Assembly (NCBI GenBank): GCA_032433765.1
Contig: JAVIAB010000092.1
Span: forward strand, 67,217,666 to 67,281,665
DNA from: Megaustenia siamemsis
Lineage: Eukaryota > Mollusca > Gastropoda > Stylommatophora > Ariophantidae
Direction of reading: 5' to 3'
DNA: 64,000 nt
This document shows, one piece after another, positions 1 to 12,900 of the stretch. The notes beneath the pieces were generated by a model that ran no database searches, was not told where the DNA came from, and saw only the letters and a list, made by a program, of their open reading frames with translations. Numbering within the stretch: the stretch's first letter is position 1; every line of letters begins with the position of its first letter. The position numbers and the translations under genes are program-made.

Positions 1-480
1 TTTGCATTGACCTCTTTGAGAATCTCTTCATTGGTCTTTTTAGCTGTCCAGGGAACTTTCAACATTCTTCTGAGAAATCCCATCTCTGTGGCCTCTAATC
101 ATCTTTTCATTTGTTTGTCTACTGTCCATGATTCGCCCGTCCATAGGTCAGATTGGTTCTATATAGCACAGATGAACTCTCTTTCTCATTTCTATTGATA
201 TACATTTGTTGCAAAAGGTATATTTCATTTTCTGAAATGCTATTTTGGCCAGAGCTATTCTGCTTTTTATTTCTGTGGTGCATCTCCCATCTGATGTTAT
301 TATTGTATTTGACGCGTTGCACTTGTTTCAGATTTGTCCTGTTTATTTTTATGCTGCATGATGGTGATGATTATTTCTTTGATTTGACCATTACTTCTGA
401 TTTCTGAGACCTTTTTTATTGCTTTTTTTTACTATTATGTTTATCATTTCTTGTAGTTCATTCTCTGTCTCTGCTATTAA
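1..480 (-). mobile_element. GAT-tailed LINE, subfamily B, 3'-half fragment cut by window edge
   Basis: The minus strand encodes decayed pieces of a reverse-transcriptase C-terminal tail, for example [16 protein letters not shown] near positions 20-80. This is the same as in the copies at 33175 and 54020. The right end, around 440-480, corresponds to the segment just after the RT active site of the 54020 copy, so the fragment contains an internal deletion. The element's own 3' end lies to the left of the window. Confidence 0.75.
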
Positions 481-565
481 GAAAATGAAAAACAAGCCGT
501 AAAATGTAATTTTTAAAATGTAAATCTTAGGGAAAAACAGAAGACCTGGCAACCCTAATACGAAA

Positions 566-722
566 AAATAAAATAAACATAAAATGGTACTGAGTAGCTA
601 TACTAACAGAAAGACAAGACAAACTAAAATGTTTCTGCAAAAGAGGCTTTTAGTTTTAGTTTGTCTTGTCTTTCTGTTAGTTTAGCTGCTCAATACCATT
701 TTATGTTTATTTTCTTTGTTTT
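566..722. repeat. Head-to-head inverted pair of Penelope-like tail fragments
   Basis: The left arm (about 569-635) and right arm (about 652-715) are reverse complements with a few mismatches and are separated by less than 20 bases. Each arm carries the block CTTGTCTTTCTGTTAG followed by ACCATTTTATGTTTATTTT. The same block occurs at 61140-61195, after a hammerhead-like sequence, and part of it at 58047-58077. I interpret the arms as inverted 3' ends of one retroelement family. Confidence 0.6.
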
Positions 723-2052
723 CTGAAGCTATACATGTGGCCTCACATAGTATTTAATATTTGTTATATCTGTGCTTATCTCCAACCCTAATAAGAATTG
801 ACTATTCTCCAGCAAGAATGTCAAGTGGATTTCTATCAGGTCAAATTGTCTACCTAAATGAGATATGCTGGACTGGATATCACAGTCCTTGCTGGATGAT
901 GCAATACAATTTTCAGAACAATTATTTATAGAGGAAACAATGAAGAAGGTGAAATATGGAGTGATAGGAAGAAGAGATAGAGTGAAACAGAATATCCTTG
1001 AAAGTTTAGAGTGATAGGGTTGCTTGAAGTTTGCAGCATTGAAGCAGGAAAATATGAAATAAATGGTTCTTCTATATGACCTTTTGTAAAACAGGATGAT
1101 ATTTCTTCTTGAGTTTTGATACATTAATTGGTATTAAAATTAATAAGATGACAAAACTATAGGAATTAGTAATAGGATGAATCAGAACATTTTCATTTTT
1201 TTTATTTGAAGACTGTGCTGCATTGTGTTTTGCACTTTGCATTCTGGTGCATCTATCTTTAACATATATCTGCTTGAGATTGCTTCCTTGGCCTTCCCAC
1301 AAAGCAGCAGATGCTTATTGTTTGAACTGTAGAAAATTTATATTATTTATTATTTATGTGTAAATGTTCTGTGATGAATGGCATGTGCAATGTGTATTAA
1401 AATGAACGATACAGATGTAAATATTAGGTATTGCTAGTGTTCAGTGCTGATAAGTGATCTTTACTAGCATGGGTGTAAGTGCCTTTTATGAATAGTGTTA
1501 TTGATATATCATAACTCAATTACTATCAAGTGTAGTATCCTGTTTGTATTTATTGGCCATAATGACACTAACTCCACTTCCTAAGGGAAGTAAATTGATA
1601 ATCTATTTAAACATGTACTGATTCAGTACAAATATTTTATTTTCCAACTCATAGCTCTTTATTTCTTTGTACAGAGATTTTTCTGTTAAAACTTACATAA
1701 TGTTTCTTTTCTTGCCAAGTTTGTAAATATCAATAAACTTGTGTTATATAACTTTATTTGCCATTTTGACAATAAAACTCATAGTGGTATAACCTCTAAT
1801 CAATTTCAAGAGACAGTGGATTTAGTATCAGTGTATCTAGTCATAGGTTGCTTTTTCCTCCTTTGTGCATTTCTAGAATTGGCATTTTTCTTGTCTATAA
1901 GTAAAGCTAATACACATAATACTCACTCTAACATTGCTTAAAATGTAAAAAAAAAATAATAGTTTTACAAACTACCAAAAGTATTCACTAAGAAAAGTTA
2001 TGGTAGATTGTTTAAGAATGTCTACAATTTGTTTACAACATCAAAATACTTC
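723..2052. other. 3' flank of FOCAD, no recognisable gene
   Basis: AT-rich sequence downstream of the gene. Open frames here are short, have no family resemblance and look like chance. An AATAAA at about 1733-1738 could be a poly(A) signal of a plus-strand gene converging on FOCAD, but no coding exon supports that. Confidence 0.4.
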
Positions 2053-2288
2053 GGGAGCTGCGACAGCTCAGTGGTTAGTGAACTGTACTACAAAGAACAA
2101 GAGGTAGGGTTCGATCCCAACCAACGGCTTCCGGTTCACCCAGCCTAAAGTTAAGCGGCAAGGGCGTAATACCGACTACATTACCCCAAAAATCATGTGC
2201 TGAAGGTCTGTAACATTTATGGTCACTAACACCATATTCCCTTTTAGCCACATGGCGTGAAGGGGGCTCTTTACTTTACTTTTATATA
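2053..2288 (+). mobile_element. tRNA-derived SINE, family 1, copy a
   Basis: The head contains an A-box-like AGCTCAGTGGTTAGTG and a B-box-like GGGTTCGATCCC at the spacing of a tRNA gene. A body follows that is shared with the copies at 7992 and 38665 (CACCCAGCC, ATAATACCGACNACATTA, GGTCACTAACA). The 3' end is an ACTTT-type tail running into a TA run. Members of this type are transcribed by RNA polymerase III and moved by a partner LINE. This copy has lost part of the body (a short deletion after CACCCAGCC). Confidence 0.85.
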
Positions 2289-2289
2289 T

Positions 2290-2650
2290 ATATATATAAA
2301 TTAATTGCCTTTGAGAATAAATGCCTCTGAAGACTTAAGGATAAACTGGAGAGGTTTTACATTAATTGAAACTATAATAGAAGAAACCAAACAAGAATAT
2401 GTATCAAGCTACATACGGAGATGCTGGAAGTACATTGGTCATGTACTCAGAATGAACAAAAGCCCCTTGCCAGGCTCCTATGAGAACACCAGGTGGCAAA
2501 AGAAAACAAGGAAGACCAAAAGAAAATAAGAAGAAAAATTATTTGGGAGTGCTCAACTATGGGCGTAAGAAGAAAACAAGACCTACAAGACCTAGCATTG
2601 AATAGCCAATCATGGAGAGTTCAGATTTCTGTCCTATGTGCCATGTTCGC
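2290..2650 (+). mobile_element. LINE 3'-end relic
   Basis: Broken plus-strand frames encode a W..IGHVLRM-like segment near 2425-2455 and a basic GRPK-like segment near 2495-2525. These are the usual C-terminal landmarks of several non-LTR retrotransposons of invertebrates. Stops and frame changes show it is dead. The clade cannot be assigned. Confidence 0.55.
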
Positions 2651-3495
2651 CCAGGAGGAACAAACTAACTAAAAGCTAATGACTTAATTTACATGCACAA
2701 GTTATTGTATTGTAGAAACCGAAGGAAAATGGAAGACAGGAGGAAGTGAAATGAGACAAAGAGAGATGTAAAGGGGTGGGAGGAAGGAAAAATGAAAATG
2801 AAACAACAAATTATAAATATTAAATGGAGAACTTACTGGTTTAATGAAGATATTGAGCTTTCACTAAAAAAACATTAAATGCATGTTGTAATACATAATA
2901 AAGAAAGTATACAAAGTCCAATTTTTCTGAAGAGTACAAACTTTATCCACTTTTCTTTGTTTGATAGTGTCATTTCCTAATTCATGACAATTGGTTACTA
3001 CTTTCAATGCCTTCTTTATTAAAATGCACATAACAATCTACTCCCACTATACCATCCCTTACCCATTCTGGCACTAAAAATAAAGCTATATCACACATTT
3101 CTTCTTGCATCAAAAGTATTTTTTTAAAATGCTGTAAGTATCTCATTATTAAGAACACTGATTTTCACAATCTTAGAAAATAAGATTTGATAAAATAATT
3201 TTCCTTTTGGTAACAGTATAAAGTAAATAATAATTGTTTTAATACTAATTTTAAAAAATAATTGTGCAAATATGTGTTACCCTTTAATTAAAATTACTTC
3301 AGTGCAAAGAATAAGTATATAGTAAATTTTAATCAATTTTGTGACTTATCAAAACTGTTTGGTGGACAAGTGAGCATTTGGTTGCCTACACTTGATTTAT
3401 AATAAGCAAAAGTTAACTGTTCTAATAGTTTATAAGAAAAAAATAAATAAATAAATGACAGTTTTAAAGAAGGACATCAACAATGAACACTTGTT
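2651..3495. other. FOCAD 3' UTR and immediate downstream flank
   Basis: AT-rich sequence, no coding signal on either strand. It contains runs of ATAAA near 3440-3460 that on the minus strand read TTTATT and are not poly(A) signals. Confidence 0.4.
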
Positions 3496-3500
3496 TTATT
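3495..3500 (-). promoter_or_regulatory. AATAAA overlapping the FOCAD stop codon
   Basis: The minus strand reads GAATAAAAC across the stop, so a canonical poly(A) hexamer overlaps the TAA. If used, the 3' UTR would be only about 15-30 nucleotides. Use is inferred, not shown. Confidence 0.4.
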
Positions 3501-3578
3501 CATCAAAGATCATAACAGCCTTTGTCCACACTGATGCCTGTTTCATCTCTTGACCATGTCTCAGGACCATTAAGGAAG
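3496..3578 (-). CDS. FOCAD: FOCAD window exon 28 (terminal coding exon)
   Basis: The acceptor AG is at 3580-3579 after a T-rich tract. The first two bases complete a codon begun in exon 27. Translation after the split residue is [13 protein letters not shown], then [13 protein letters not shown] and TAA (3498-3496). The KQASVWTKA ending corresponds to the conserved end of focadhesin. The choice of frame is fixed by the phase of exon 27. Confidence 0.85.
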
Positions 3579-6500
3579 CTGAAAAAAATATAAGAAGAAA
3601 AGTTGTTAAATCACTATAACTGTACAGATAACAAATAATCTATGTAATGGCAATGACCTCAGTTATAATTATTATGTCTGGCAGCAATAATTATTCTACT
3701 GGCATAATCAGGAAATCAGAGAATTGTACACAGCAATAATCTCACAAATATTTCTAAAATATATTTGTAGTTTTAATTATTAATTTGCTCAGCCATCAAC
3801 TGACATTATATTCACTAGTACTTTTATATTTTTAACACATTTTGTAACCAGCATAAGAACCCCAAAAGCTGTATTTTGTGGCTTTTAATTTATTAATGTT
3901 TTCACAATTATTTCTGTCAAAATCTTATAATTCTCTTATTTAACCTTTTTCAGACTTTCTAAGCAAATTGTCAGAGCAAACCATGTGTTTCAGATAAATT
4001 TTCATTAATCTTCTTGCTGTTATTTCAAATTTTAGAAAAAATTAGAAAAACAGCCTGGCTACACAGGGTGTTAAACTTCTGAGTAGCGAACATGTCAATA
4101 AAGTCAATAAAAGGTTAATTCACATTATATGAAATATCTTGCACTCATCATCATGGTGCCTTCTCCACAACGAAGGTTGGCTACCATGGATCGCCATTCT
4201 ACTCTGTTTCTTGCTTTGATGGTGCAGGCTGTCACAGATTGACTTGTCCATCTTTTGATGTTACTTATCCATGTTAGTCTTGGTCTGCCTCTTTTACCTT
4301 GTATTTTCCCTTCCAATATTACTTTTAGTAGGCTGTTGTGTCTTTTAACATGCCCTAAAAATTTCATTTGTCTTGTCTTAATTGTATTTAGTAGTTCTCT
4401 TTTTATTTTCAGTTGTTTTAAAACTTCATCGTTTGTTTTCTTTTCTTTCCATCCAATTCTGCCTATTCTTCTATAAATTCACATTTCACAGGCTTCAATT
4501 TTCTGTTCTGTTTTCTTGTCTAATGTCCATGTTTCTGCACCATACAGGAATACTGAGAAGATGTAGCATTTTGCCATTCTTAATTTCAGCCCTGCTGATA
4601 TTTGTTTTATTGTTAGTATATTTTTCATGGCATTAAAATTTTGCACTAACATCACTTTATTTACAAGAGAAACAAACATATTTTTAGATCAACAAAAGTT
4701 AAGTACTCCAATACAATGATGTCTGAACAATCAAAACACACAAAATTAATGAAATTATAATCCTCCTATCTTGAATACATTTAAACTAAATATAAAGTGA
4801 AATCACCATGCTACTAACATAAGAGAACACAGAGTTTTATCAACAGATTTATAGGTGAGTGATGCTGTCACAACCATACCACGCTGCCCTATATTCCCAG
4901 AAAAAAAAAATGTCTAGTACTAATTTTTTGAGGATGGTTGAAAGAGTAAAAAGACACTGGTTTGATTGTTTTATTGGTTACACAATTTTATAATGAGCCA
5001 AAACATGAATTATATTAAAGATTTATTCATTATTAAATGGCTGAGTTAATAATCTTTCAAAATAAAACATTTTGTGTGTGTTTCAAATATGTGTCAAAGT
5101 TTATGTATATAAATAAAACATTAAATATTTATAATATACATAATTTACCCAGAAGAACATGTTGATCTCTTGAGCTGGTCTCACTCAAATGTAGTAGAGT
5201 CATCAACCAATCAAACATCTGATCAAACAAAACAAAAAGTACATTCTACATAATCTCAATATTAGTGGAAATGAATGTCAGTAAAGAAAACACTGCAGTA
5301 AATACAACAAAAAGAAAAACAAAAAACAGAATCTACTAAAATTGAGGTGAATAAGTGCTGTTACCTATGAAATATTAGTTAAATATATATAAATGAGGCA
5401 AAGAAAAAAATACTGAATAGCACAGACAAGGTTCAGTGCATTTTGATCATGTGATAAAGGCTGGGAAACATCAGGATACAGAAAAAGAGGAAGACCTAAA
5501 GAGACACAGCAAAAAAAAAAAAAAGCACTTGTAAGAGAAGCAAAGTTGGCATGCATAGACTCATTAGATAAGATTGAATATCTCGCCAAAAATAGAGATG
5601 GATGGCAAGAAACATTATGAGCCGTCTGCAACGTCTAGTGGCGTTGGAAGGTTAGAGATCCAGATAAAGGCTGCCATAAAGATATCTTAAAAAATGAAAA
5701 GAAACATAATTTACAACAAACATAATAAGCAATCAACAACATATCTAACATGACCTAACCCAAAGGTGATAATAAAAAAAAAGACTCAGATAAAAACAAA
5801 ATAGCCCGCTATGAAATCCCAAAGAAAAATGTTGTTTAGTACAATCAAGAATTATTTATTGATTAGTCATTACATTTTGGAAAATTTAGACGTTAGCAAT
5901 CTCCTGAAGTATATGGTAAAGCTTCTGCCTGTTGGTCCTGCAGTTCACACATCAGAACATATTTACCTCTACAGTTGTCCTTCTATATAGTGTTAACTTT
6001 GAGCTATTTCGGTATTATCATCATCAGGTTGCATGTCCTTTGCTGAAAATTTTACCACAGCCTATTTGAAAAAATCTGTCTATAGTAGTGTTTATAAGCC
6101 AGTTCTTTTTAGTGATTAAGTCTTTTAATTTGTCTTCAATGCTCTTTTTCATTATCCAAGGTATCTTAAAGATTTTTCATTAGTATTTTGTTTCATCATC
6201 ATCATCATCATCGAGTGCCATCTCCGCAATGAAGGTTGGTTACCATGGAGCGCCATTCTGCTCTGTCTTTTGCTTTGATGGTGCAGGTTGTCATAGGCTG
6301 ATTTGTCCATCTTTTGATGATACTCGTCCATGTTAATCTTGGTCTGTCTCTGCCTCCTTTATCCTGTATTTTCTCCTCCAAGATTACTTTTAGTATTTTG
6401 TTTAAAATGAATAAATTTTCTTCCTCCCTGTTTGCGAAGTTGTCCATGAATCACAATCATATATTGTTAATGGGAAGATACATATCCCCAGTAGTTTTAA

Positions 6501-6918
6501 TTTTACTGCCCTGCAGGTATTGAGTCACATGTTCTTCAAGGCATTACATTTTTTATTTCAGCATACCTTCCATATATATTTTTAATGTCCACAATAAGTA
6601 AGAACTAGTCAGCCCTTTCTTTATCATGAACTGCCGTGTGCCTACAAAGTATAACAGATTCACACTGTTCACAAAAATGTGGGATATTTATACAGGCCAT
6701 CTTTAGAAATATGACAACCAAGTGCACACAAGCACACATATATACTTATGTTATGGTTATTGATAACAATAATGTACTGCTATACCAGTGTTTTAAAGGT
6801 TTGATATACTATGATTTTATCTTCTAGTTATGTAGGTTGATATAAGTTCTGGTAAACTTTAACTGAGGAAAAAAAAGCTTCTCTCTCTCTCTCTCTCTAC
6901 ATACATACATAAATTATA

Positions 6919-6994
<76 letters not shown>

Positions 6995-9900
6995 TATAAA
7001 TGCAATCTTAATAATATTTATAATTGTTACAAGGTTGCTGTCTATGACAGATAAAAGTTGTACAAACTGTTAGAACAAACCTTTGGTAAGATAGCATCCC
7101 ATGGCTTCTTAAATAGAATACCAACTGCTAATGGGAGGTACTCAGCAATATCTGAATACAGTACTTTCAGACTTGGCACCAGAACAATCTTGGTTTTGTC
7201 CATCTCCAGCCCAGCCAAATGAGCATCTGTATCAGTAGACCTTTGGAACTCACTCACAAATAAATGAGAGCTGAACCCCCACAGGTCAAGATCAGTGTTG
7301 ATAGGATAGGTCAATGTCATGATGGCACATGTGACCACATTTATTACAAATCTGATGACCTAGGATTTGATGTGATAATAAATTAGTACATTAACCTGTT
7401 GTCACACAATCTATAGATTATGCTCTCTATTCTATATCAGCTTGTGACTTATTCAATATAACAATTTTAATATCATGTACATCATTTTCAGTGTTGCTTA
7501 ACATCTATACTCCTAGCCTCAAACAGACACAGTTGGGTCAATGAAGTTGCATCCCTAACATATGCGGATGACATTCTGGTTTACACCCAGGGCAGGAACT
7601 GTAATAACATCATGCAGAAACTGGAAACCACAGTTGATCAAATCATTAACTGGCATGGCAGTAATGGGGCTGTGATCAATCCTGGCAAGGTCAAATTGCT
7701 CTGTTGCTCACTGAACACTCACATTGTGCAAGTGGCGCTGCCCACTCTGAAGTACAATGGTATGTACATTGAAAGAGTGCATGGCTTGAGATACCTTGAC
7801 ATCTGTTTTGACAGATCATTGTCCTTCATATAAACTGTGTGGTCCAAAACACCAGGAAAGGAGTGATGCAGTAAAGGTAATGCCGAGATCTAGCTTCCAT
7901 CAATAAACGCTAAACCTATTAATTGTAATTGTGTTTATAATGAAGTCACTGGTTTTGTAGTCATAGATTAATGGTTGGGCCTTCCTAATCTGGGAGCCGT
8001 GATAGCTCAGTGGTTAGTGAACTGGACTACAAAGGACAAGGGGTAGGGTTTGATCCCAAATGACGGCCTCCAGGTTCACCCAGCCTTAAATGAGTACCAG
8101 AGTTTTTTTCTGGGAAAGCGGCACGGGCATAATACCGACCACATTAACCCAAAAATCATGCCAAAGGTCTGTAAAATTTATGGTCACTAACATCATATTC
8201 CCTATACGCCACTTGACATGACGGGGGGCACTTTACTTTTCTTTTTTTTTTACTTCTTAATCTATCTTGCACTCAGTTAGCTAAGTTGGAAAGGGTACAG
8301 AATGAGGCTATGTGAACTGTGATGGGATGCATCAAGAATACACCGATCCACTCTGCGATTTCTTTTGGAAGTTCCAAGCTTCAAAACACAACACAAGTAC
8401 ATGCATGAAACCTTAAAAATGGACATGTATGACTTTACAAGGGCTTTAAAAGAACACCTCACACAGGATGGCTACTAGGAAGTTGAGGATAATCTACACA
8501 TCAAAGGAATGGTGGAATATGGTAAAGAAAAAAAAGGGCCACAGCAGGAAAAGTATCCTCAGTGAAAACATGGTTAATCAATGCAGAAAAACACTTCGAT
8601 TGCTGCTGGAACTGATGGCAGAACAACTATAATAATGCCCCAACTGTGGTGATGCCAGTTTGACTAAAGACTAAAGTTTTACTAATGAACTCAGAACAAG
8701 ACAAATTATTAAAATATACACTAGTCTATTTTATATTGTACAAATACCATGTCTGCTAGTGTAAGTGATAATGTCTCTCCACAGCTTTCAATCACTATAG
8801 TTGTTTTATCATTTCTGCTACTGACTTCCTACCATTTCATTCTCTTTAGATGTGTCTTTTCTCTGTATTTCTATTCCTCTCTCTTCTTCCCTTTACAACA
8901 GTATTTTCAAGTTGTTCCCTTATCATTTTATCATAAAAAAATATGATAATTTATTCCTACTAAAAATATGCCTTTTTTACCTAGTCTTTTTGTAGAACAC
9001 CTTTAGTACTCATTTAAGCTGTTCATGGTATTCTCAACATTTGCACATATACCCTTTTCATCTTGACAGACAGTTTAGTGAAAGCTATTGTGTATTTTTT
9101 TTAGGAAGTTTTGTTCTTGTTAAATAGCTTCTCTCATCGCTGATTCTACCAATGTTTGACAAAAACATTTGGCAACAGAATGAACAAGTCAGGCTCACTG
9201 ATCCACAGGGTTTTCCATCTTTTTTCATGAGTCTTTTCTCTTTCATGTTTTGCTATAGTACAGCCTCAAATGATGCTATGCCATTTTTTAAATACAGGCT
9301 CTCCAGGATGTGCGATCTCTTGCCAGAAGTTCCCAGTCATTCTAACAGATAGAGAAGTCATTCAGAGATTTGCACCAGTTATCAGCAATATAAACAAAAT
9401 AACATCCTTCTTTATTATGATGTGATCATATATGTGTATATTTAAATATTTGGGAACTTTGTTAACCTCAGACGGAAGATGTACACAAGAGGTGAGATGC
9501 AGAATGGCTCAGGCAAAAGCAGCTTTCCAAAAAAATGAAGAAGATACTATGCAATCCATTTTTGACAATAGAAACAAGAAAAAGAGTTCTTAAATGTTAT
9601 GTAGAGCCAGTGTTAACATATGGATGTGAATCATGGATAATAGGACAACAGACAAGAAAGTCACTGGAGTCTGTAGAAATGTAGTTTTACAGAAGAATGT
9701 TTAGAATACCATGGACAGCTAAGAAGAGTAATGAAAAAATTCTGAAAGATGTCAAAGCAAAAAGAGAGCAAATTTCCAATATCAGGAAGAAACAATCATC
9801 ATTTTTTGGCCAGGTAATGAGAAGAGAACAACTGAAATATATTGTAACAACTGGAAAAATTGAGGGACGAAGAGATAGAGGGAAGCAAAGAGAAAACATA

Positions 9901-12900
9901 CCAGACAGCTTAAGAGAATGGCTTGGCAGAAGATCAACAACAGAAATGATAAATAACTGTTGAGATCGAAAGTTGTGGAGAGACATGATCACCTACGCCA
10001 CCAGGTCCGGTACTTGATGATGATATTCAATATTATAGTCCTTACATATATACAAATTCTATTACATCTTAATATTGACACTTTATCATTATGGATTGGT
10101 GCAGAAGAGGTGTAATCTAACAGTTTGATCAATTGAAAACATGTTACTCTGTAGTGAACACAATGCAAGGTAAGTGGATCACTTAAAACAGGAAAACTAC
10201 ACACATTTACTCTCAGACATGTAGCCACAGGAACTGATAAACATACTGGAGCATGTCATACCTGATGATCTGTTAGGGTTTGGCTTTAATTTGTAAGATT
10301 TGTTTTTATAGTAATAAGCATGAATATGCAATATAATGTTTAATCATACAAATAAGCCAGGCTAGAGTAGAGTTGAGTCTGTTAGCAAAAGTAACTTCAT
10401 TCTTCTCGCTAACTCCCATTCTTTCCTTCTCTCACTTTCATCTATATTGATTTGCCTTGAAATTGCTTTATTTCTATACCACTGTCCCTTTTCAAATTCA
10501 CAACCACTCTTTATGCTGCTCAACCAGTGGGTCTGACCCAGGTTCACTCATTATCTATTTAGTTGAACTTTTGACCACCATTCAGGTCCTATTCAACCAA
10601 GGTACTGGAATTATGATACATTTTTTCATTTCCTCCTGAATATTGTTAAGTCTATCTATCTATTGACCTTTCGAGCAGTAACCGGCCCATAGGGCGTAGA
10701 CCAAGATACACCTTCTCCTATATGAATTTTTGTTCTAGCAGTTTTCTTTTAAAGATATTTTATCAAATCTCGCCATCTGTCTCTGTTCTGTGCAAGCAGT
10801 TCTATCTCATTGAGGGAGCCGATTCCTGCTGCTCTTGCCTCTCTCATCAATGTTCTTCTCAGTGTCTCCCTGGGTCTTCCTCTTTTTCTTTTACCTGTTG
10901 TTTCCCATATGAGGGCTTGCTTTGCTATTCGATTATTATCTCTTCTCATCACATGTCCAACGTATGACCATCGTCTTTTCTTTATTACTGAAGATATTAG
11001 TGGTTGATTGGCGATTTCTCTAATTTCCTCGTTTGTTTTGAATTCGTTCCATTCTATACCAAGTATTTTCCTTAGACATTTATTTTCGAATGCGTTCAAC
11101 TTTGTTTCTATATCTCTTGTTGTTTTCCAGCTTTCACACGCATACGTAAGGGTTGATAGTACATTTGATTTGAATAGCCTAAGTTTTGTGTTTGTGCTAA
11201 TGAGTTTTGATTTCCACAACTTTTCAAGGCTTCTGAAAGACATTGCTGCTTTAGCCAGTCTGATTCTAATTTCTTTGCTCGTATCCCCTTCTCGATCAAT
11301 GTGACTTCCAAGATAGATAAAGTGATCGATCTCTTCTACTGGTTTGTTTTCCATGTATATTTTGTCACTTGTTGGAATTAAACTTTTCATGACTTTAGTC
11401 TTTTCATGATTGACCTCAAGCCCAATTTTGCTGGCTATTGATGATAGTTCATTTGTGTTTTCCTGCATCGTTTTTATCTGACTGCTGATGAGAACTATGT
11501 CATCAGCAAAGTCGAGGTCCTCCAAATGGTCTCCTTGTATCCATTCGATGCCTTTATTACCAGTGCAGCATTTCTTCATTATGAAGTCCATAACAATTCC
11601 AAATAACAAGGGCGATAAAATACATCCTTGTTTAACCCCAGTTTCTATTGGGAAACATTCGCTCAGTCCTTCCTCTGTTCGAACTGCACATGTGTAACCA
11701 TCATACATGTCTTTGATAATATTTATGATTTTTGATGGTAAACCATATTGCTTCAGAATTTTCCACAAAGAATCTCTATGAATACTATCAAATGCTTTTT
11801 TGAAGTCGATGAAGTTAAGTACAAAAGGTTTTTGCTTTTCAATGTGTTCCTCCAATATAAGTCGTAGAGTGAAAATGTGGTCAAGACAGCTTCTCCCTTT
11901 TCTAAACCCAGCCTGTTCTTCACGCATTACTGTATCTATTGAATCCTTTATTCTATTTAGGATGATTTTACAGAATAACTTTGAGGCAACTGACAAAAGT
12001 GTCACGCCTCTCCAGTTGTTACAATCTCTAAGATTGCCCTTTTTTGGGATCTTAACAATGATTCCTTTTTTCCATTTATGAGGCGTCTTCTCTGTTTTCC
12101 AAATGGTGTTGAACATTTTTTGGAGATGTATTAAATTATGGCTATCAATTGCCTTGAGGATCTCAGCTGTTAACTTATCCTCTCCAGCAGCCTTGTTATT
12201 GGTCATTAGCTTTAAGGTGGTTTCTATTGTTCTATATTGTTAAGTACCATTATAATTATTTCTGCACGAATTAAACCGTCTTTATTAAATTTAAGTTTAA
12301 AAAAAAAAAGAAGAAAATGTTATAATCTTCATTAAGGTTTTTAGATACTTTTTGTTGTAAAATTTTTAAGTCATTTTTTTAAAGTCTTTAGGTCTATGAT
12401 AAATCCCACTCTGTGTTTTGCTCTTTCTGTGATGTCACCTCCTGAGAATATCATTGTGTAGTTCATATCTGTTTTCTTTACCATCGTCCTTTTACTCTGA
12501 CAGAGTAAATTATGTTGTCAGTAATTGAAGTTGAAGCACTGTTGGCATTACAAAATGTTGATAGACATTTGTGCAATAATAATGCCCAAACTGACATTAA
12601 ACAATAATTGTAAATGTGGCTGATAATTTTCACTTATACAATTTTTTTTAGTTAATGCCCAATAACTTTACAAATTTTTCACAAATAAAAGCTGTGTTTT
12701 ACAATACTGAAACATAAAAAATATACACCTACCTTGTCCATGGCTGGAGCTGTATCAGCCAATGGCATTGCACCAGTTACAAGACTGCATGTATGACCTA
12801 GTAATTCTAGTAGCCATTGCTGACTTTGCTGAATTTCTGATGAATCTTTTTTAGTCTTTGAGTAGGTAGTTAAACAGTGGGCCAACAAGAACATTCCATT

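Noticed and set aside
729..1124. 131-codon minus-strand open frame
   Set aside because: Composition is typical of AT-rich noncoding DNA. No family resemblance on either strand.
1320..1800. Possible 3' UTR of a plus-strand neighbour with AATAAA near 1733
   Set aside because: No coding exon or splice site upstream in the window supports it, so it was not called as a gene.
7992..8070. Functional tRNA genes at the SINE heads (also 2053 and 38671)
   Set aside because: A and B boxes are present, but the acceptor and anticodon stems do not pair and each is fused to the same SINE body.
10810..11697. Plus-strand frames opposite the RTE reverse transcriptase
   Set aside because: Shadows of the intact minus-strand RT frame. 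The same shadows appear opposite the other RTE copies.
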